A stretch of DNA of 64,000 bases from Blastopirellula sediminis. GTDB lineage: Bacteria > Planctomycetota > Planctomycetia > Pirellulales > Pirellulaceae. Below, piece after piece: positions 60,612 through 64,000 of the stretch. Position 1 is the first letter of the stretch. The number at the start of each line of letters is the position of its first letter. The notes below the pieces were generated by a model. It saw nothing but the letters and a program-made list of their open reading frames with translations, was not told the origin of the DNA and searched no databases. The stretch is taken from positions 62,001-126,000 of the forward strand of contig NZ_JAJKFT010000001.1 in assembly GCF_020966755.1 (NCBI RefSeq). The letters run 5' to 3'. Made by a program: the position numbers and the translations under genes.

Positions 60612-62600
60612 TTAGTTTTGACCGCCGGCCGTCGCGTACTCGGGGGCTACGCCTGCTTCAGCGGCTCCCGTCAGCGGCGGCAGCGCTTCTTCGAGCACGC
60701 CCTTGGCTTTCGGCCACATCAGGACCGCCTCAACCATCATCCAGGCCTGTAGGATCAGCGTACCGACGCTAAACCCGAAGAGGAGATACTTGCCGTTCCA
60801 GAAGAAGCCGGTGTCGCCGCGGAAGAACTCTCCGAGCCAGGCCAGTTGCGGGTACTTCTCGATAAACCAGGCGGTGTCGCCATTGAACATGTTCCACAGC
60901 GTCGCGATCGCCGGCAGGAAAAGCATCAGGATCATCGGCGGCAATGCGAACCAGACCGGAATCTTGCGGCGCCAGAGATAGAAGATGGTGACCATCAACG
61001 CCATCCCGGCTAGCAATTGATTGACGGCGCCAAACAGCGGCCACAGCAGCATTCCACCGGCGCCAGGCGAATTGCCGGCGAAGATCGCCACCAGGCCGCC
61101 GAGACCAACTGCGATGCCGGTCGCAATGTATTTGTCGGAGAGAGGCTTGGTTACCGGCGAGGAGGCGAATAGCTCTTGCAGGACGTATCGCTGGAGTCGC
61201 GTCGCCGTGTCGAGCGTCGTCGCCGCGAAGCTGGCGACCAGCACCGCCATGATCCCGAGACCCAAGCGAAGCGGAATGCCGATCGCGGTCAGGAAGTTGG
61301 CGCCGCCGTCGACGAACGCGCCGACCATGTTGCCCAGGTTGTTAAACTTCGCCCAGCCGGCGCTAGCGTCATAGCGAGCTTCCCATGAGGCGCGGCCGAC
61401 CATCGGTTGTCCTTCGGCCGTCATCACCGCTTGGTAAGTGCCATCCGGCGTTCGTTCGTAACGCCCCATGCCGACGCCGGCACAGCAGGCGAGAATTACC
61501 ACGACCGCCAGCGCTCCTTCGAGCAGCATGGCGCCGTAGCCGACGTACTGAGCGTCCTTCTCGTTGGCGACCTGTTTGCTCGACGTGCCGCTGCTTACCA
61601 AGCAGTGGAAGCCGCTACAGGCGCCGCACGCAATGGTGATGAACAGAAACGGGAAAATCGGGGGAGCGTCGAGCGGGATATTTTCGGCGACCGGCGGGGC
61701 GCTGGCGAACAAGTTGGCGGCGCCGGTAAGCGAAGCGACAACCAGGCCAAGCCCCAACAGGAAGAGTGCCAAAACCAGCTCATGGCTGTTGATGTAGTCG
61801 CGTGGTTGCAGCAGCGTCCAGACCGGCATTACCGACGCGATAAAGCAGTAGATCAACAGGATCACCGTCCAGATCACGACCGCGTTGCCGTAGTACTGCC
61901 ACCAGGTCGCATCGGCCGGCATCTCGGCCGGGGTCAACAAGTTCACGCCCAGCAACTGAGTCAGGTCGATCGGCAGCCAATAAACGCCGATGACGATCGC
62001 GCCGTACATCACCACCAGGGCGGCGAGCGACGGCCAGAGGAGGTTTCCTCCCTTGCGGCAAACGTAGTAGCCGATCGCAATCGCGACTGGAACTTCGACC
62101 CAGACCGAGAGAACCGACTGCGGATATTTGGCGAAGATGAGGGCGATCACCAGACCGAAGATCGCCAACACCACGGTCAGAGCCAAAGCCAGGACCATCA
62201 GGAACAGGAACTTTGCCCGTGGATTGATCAGACGGCCAGCGACTTCGCCGATCGTTTGCCCGCGATTGCGTAGCGAAACGACAAGCGCCCCGAAGTCATG
62301 TACGGCGCCGACGAAGATCGAGCCGAAAACGACCCAGAGCAGGGCAGGGAGCCAACCCCAAAAGACGGCGATCGCGGGGCCGACGATCGGTCCCGTTCCG
62401 GCGATGCTGGTGAAGTGGTGTCCGAAGACGACTTCGCGATTGGTCGGCACGTAGTCGACGTCATCGCGCAATTGGTGACTGGGGGTGACCGCCTCGTGAT
62501 CGAGTCGAAAAATCTTTCGACCAAGCCAACGTCCATAGGTGTGGTAGGCGAGGATGAAGCCAAAGAAAGAGAGCGCAGCGACAATCAGCGTCGACATCAA
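60612..62600 (-). CDS. cstA: Carbon starvation protein CstA-family transporter
   Basis: This 662-residue membrane protein has 15 or more hydrophobic helices and matches CstA, a peptide or pyruvate transporter induced by carbon limitation. Family blocks are AYHTYGRWLGRKIFRLD, the highly conserved GHHFTSIAGTGPIVGPAIAV and FHCLVSSGTSSKQ, with DTATRLQRYVLQEL near the end. The E. coli protein is 701 residues. A small zinc-ribbon gene is coupled behind it. The Crp/Fnr gene at 63502 could be a regulator, but this is only proximity. Confidence 0.93.
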   Translation of the reverse strand: MMSTLIVAALSFFGFILAYHTYGRWLGRKIFRLDHEAVTPSHQLRDDVDYVPTNREVVFGHHFTSIAGTGPIVGPAIAVFWGWLPALLWVVFGSIFVGAVHDFGALVVSLRNRGQTIGEVAGRLINPRAKFLFLMVLALALTVVLAIFGLVIALIFAKYPQSVLSVWVEVPVAIAIGYYVCRKGGNLLWPSLAALVVMYGAIVIGVYWLPIDLTQLLGVNLLTPAEMPADATWWQYYGNAVVIWTVILLIYCFIASVMPVWTLLQPRDYINSHELVLALFLLGLGLVVASLTGAANLFASAPPVAENIPLDAPPIFPFLFITIACGACSGFHCLVSSGTSSKQVANEKDAQYVGYGAMLLEGALAVVVILACCAGVGMGRYERTPDGTYQAVMTAEGQPMVGRASWEARYDASAGWAKFNNLGNMVGAFVDGGANFLTAIGIPLRLGLGIMAVLVASFAATTLDTATRLQRYVLQELFASSPVTKPLSDKYIATGIAVGLGGLVAIFAGNSPGAGGMLLWPLFGAVNQLLAGMALMVTIFYLWRRKIPVWFALPPMILMLFLPAIATLWNMFNGDTAWFIEKYPQLAWLGEFFRGDTGFFWNGKYLLFGFSVGTLILQAWMMVEAVLMWPKAKGVLEEALPPLTGAAEAGVAPEYATAGGQN

Positions 62601-62874
62601 CTATTTGGGGGGCAAGAGTAGGGGGGAAGCAAGGTGATATTTTTTAAATTTTAACGGCAGATCGTGCTCGAATACAGTGCGAAGGAGCAAGAATGCTCAA
62701 ACCATCTGGCGTTGTTTTCCCCGGCGTTCGTAAGACATTTCGCCGACGCAGACTTTGCGGCGCGGAAAAATAAGAAGTAGTGCACCGTAAGACGGTCGGG
62801 CGATTAACGCCGTCCCCCCCGCGTTTCGCCCGATCGTTTTCTTGCAGAATAGGGGGCGAATCGCCGCCGGACAG

Positions 62875-63384
62875 CTAGTGAGGCTTGGCGTCGCACTCTG
62901 GCGTCTGTTCGCAGGCGGGCGCTTCTTTACAGGAAGACTTACAGGTCTGTGCCTGGCATTTCCAGAGCATGCAGCGGGAGACCTTGCAGTTCTCCACCGC
63001 TTTGCAGTCGCCGACTTCGTCGCATTTCTCTTTATCGCAGTCCTTCTTCTCTTCGCACTCGCTCATCGCATCGTAATGCCTTTTGCAGCCGGGGCAGTGC
63101 TGGAAATGGGCGTCCATTTGCTGCATCTGGCTGACGCTGAGCGTTTGCGAACGGTAGGCCGGCATTTGGTTCCGGCACTGGCTGCAGCTGATGCCGGCGT
63201 AAATCGGAATGGGACGCGCAGGTCCCAACCAGAGGACGATGCCAATTACCAAGAAGACGGAGCACAAACTCCCAACCGTCTGGATCGCCAAGCGGCGACG
63301 ACGGAGCGTAACGAGGTTCCGGGCGACCTCGGCAAATTCGCCGGCTCGGCAGGGTCGCCAAGATTCTGGGTCGTGCTCGTTCAT
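62875..63384 (-). CDS. Membrane protein with HxxxCxxC finger and cysteine-repeat tail
   Basis: This 169-residue protein has a short N-terminal helix pair ending in a basic run, one membrane helix (about 34-54) and then a zinc-finger-like region: CSQC at 67-70 and HFQHCPGC at 93-100, the H-x3-C-x2-C pattern of anti-sigma zinc fingers. The last 60 residues are unusual: 11 Cys at 110, 116, 121, 127, 133, 138, 143, 148, 152, 158 and 164, about every five residues, with many Lys and Glu. Metal binding or disulfide linkage is likely. No family recognised. Confidence 0.75.
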   Translation of the reverse strand: MNEHDPESWRPCRAGEFAEVARNLVTLRRRRLAIQTVGSLCSVFLVIGIVLWLGPARPIPIYAGISCSQCRNQMPAYRSQTLSVSQMQQMDAHFQHCPGCKRHYDAMSECEEKKDCDKEKCDEVGDCKAVENCKVSRCMLWKCQAQTCKSSCKEAPACEQTPECDAKPH

Positions 63385-63501
63385 GCAGTTGGAAGTTGGG
63401 GCCGCAGGCAGCTGGAAACGGAAAACTACCTAATCGTACGCAATGTTCGACGAGAGATTGGTGTGGAGTTCTACGAACTGGGGTGATTTCGCGGAAAAAC
63501 G

Positions 63502-64000
63502 TCACGTGCCGAAGCCAAACCGAAAGCTCGGTTCCTGGGCCGGCGCTTCGTGGATTTCTGGAATTTGCGGTTCCGGAGCCTGAACGCTTTGGGCCAGACG
63601 TTGCAGCGAACGGAGGACAATGCGGCGGCGACCGACTTTCACCAGGCCGTCATTCTGCAGTTCGCCCAGCACGACGGTCACCGTCTCGCGGGTGCTGCCG
63701 ACGATGTTCGCCAAATCTTGGTGCGACAAGCGAATTTCAAGCTCGACGCCGTCGTCGGTTCGTTTGCCGTAGCTTTCAGCTAATTCCAGCAGCAAATGGG
63801 CCAAGCGGTCGCGGTTCGACAGGAAGAGAAGGTTCTTCACTCGACGCTCGATGCGACGGCGGCGCAGGCCGATCAGCTTAGTCACGCCGATCGATAGACC
63901 GGGACGCGATTCCATCAACTCGTGCATCGCTTCCTTCGGGATCGAAACGATCATCGACGCTTCGACCGCTTCGGCGTATTCGTCACGCGCTTCGCCGTCG
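63502..64000 (-). CDS. Crp/Fnr-family transcription regulator (5' part off-window)
   Basis: The visible part (166 codons) is the C-terminal half of a Crp/Fnr regulator. The dimer helix and hinge (SIGVTKLIGLRRRRIERRVKNLLFLSN) are followed by a winged helix-turn-helix (LSHQDLANIVGSTRETVTVVLGEL) with the typical RETV. The sensor domain lies beyond the window; the visible frame reads through to base 64000. A proline-rich tail of about 30 residues ends it. No Fe-S cysteines can be checked in the visible part. Its targets are unknown. Confidence 0.88.
   Translation of the reverse strand, partial: DGEARDEYAEAVEASMIVSIPKEAMHELMESRPGLSIGVTKLIGLRRRRIERRVKNLLFLSNRDRLAHLLLELAESYGKRTDDGVELEIRLSHQDLANIVGSTRETVTVVLGELQNDGLVKVGRRRIVLRSLQRLAQSVQAPEPQIPEIHEAPAQEPSFRFGFGT

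Noticed and set aside
1-64000. CRISPR arrays, tRNA genes, insertion sequences, prophage or integrase genes
   Set aside because: I looked for regular direct repeats, cloverleaf-like sequences with CCA ends and transposase motifs by eye and saw none. A tRNAscan or ISfinder run would be needed for certainty.

Overview
The window is about 57% GC chromosomal DNA that reads as a Planctomycete of the Pirellulaceae type (Blastopirellula/Rhodopirellula-like). The pointers are three tandem DUF1559 pseudopilins, a DUF1207 protein, small membrane proteins that open with an NP(F/Y)ASP motif, secreted EF-hand enzymes, a BamD-like/LptE-like outer-membrane pair, and a split of the usual rpsB-tsf-pyrH-frr-uppS-cdsA cluster. 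All family names come from recognising motifs by eye; no database search was run. I found no tRNA, rRNA, CRISPR array, IS element or prophage.

Layout. 0.2-7.2 kb: aldo/keto reductase, threonine deaminase, a TauE transporter with a 55-residue membrane-protein partner, a DEAD-box helicase with a long structured leader, and a secreted phosphodiesterase. 7.2-12 kb: DUF2239 protein, then a secreted esterase with EF-hands, a Tat-exported intradiol dioxygenase-like protein and a glycine-rich EF-hand protein, then VOC and NUDIX enzymes. 12-17 kb: three DUF1559 pseudopilins, a small lipoprotein and a DUF1207 outer-envelope protein. 17-24.5 kb: thiamine-binding protein and LhgO, a GNAT-nitrilase fusion, a CPBP protease, and purA-uppS-cdsA. 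24.6-33.4 kb: a conserved housekeeping run phoH, 7TM-HD, ybeY, corC/hlyC-like, recO, bamD-like, lptE-like, folP. 33.4-36.8 kb: six adjacent four-helix membrane paralogues, all overlapping at their ends. 36.9-39.4 kb: proA and an orphan fliM.

39.5-44.0 kb (minus strand) holds a four-gene operon and is the best candidate for an undescribed system: a coiled-coil protein, a membrane-anchored formylglycine-generating-enzyme-like (FGE/SUMF1) protein, a zinc-ribbon P-loop GTPase, and a protein resembling GTPase-associated protein 1 (GAP1). 44.3-50.4 kb: a cysteine-rich secreted protein, a small membrane protein, a rhodanese without its cysteine, asnS, an Nramp-related transporter and trxB. 50.5-55.3 kb: rpsB-tsf-pyrH-frr, with a sigma70-type promoter and a 300-nt structured leader ahead of rpsB, then a second phosphodiesterase. 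55.4-64 kb: a duplicated SurA-like prolyl isomerase, an AlaC-like aminotransferase, carA behind a highly structured leader RNA, cstA with a zinc-ribbon partner, a membrane protein with a cysteine-repeat tail, and a Crp/Fnr regulator cut by the window edge.

Five palindromic intergenic elements mark gene ends. Two (7.2 and 29.7 kb) have the architecture of REP/BIME elements: a GTAG tetranucleotide, a 7-bp hairpin, and an inverted second copy. Two others (39.4 and 45.3 kb) form a second family of inverted repeats.
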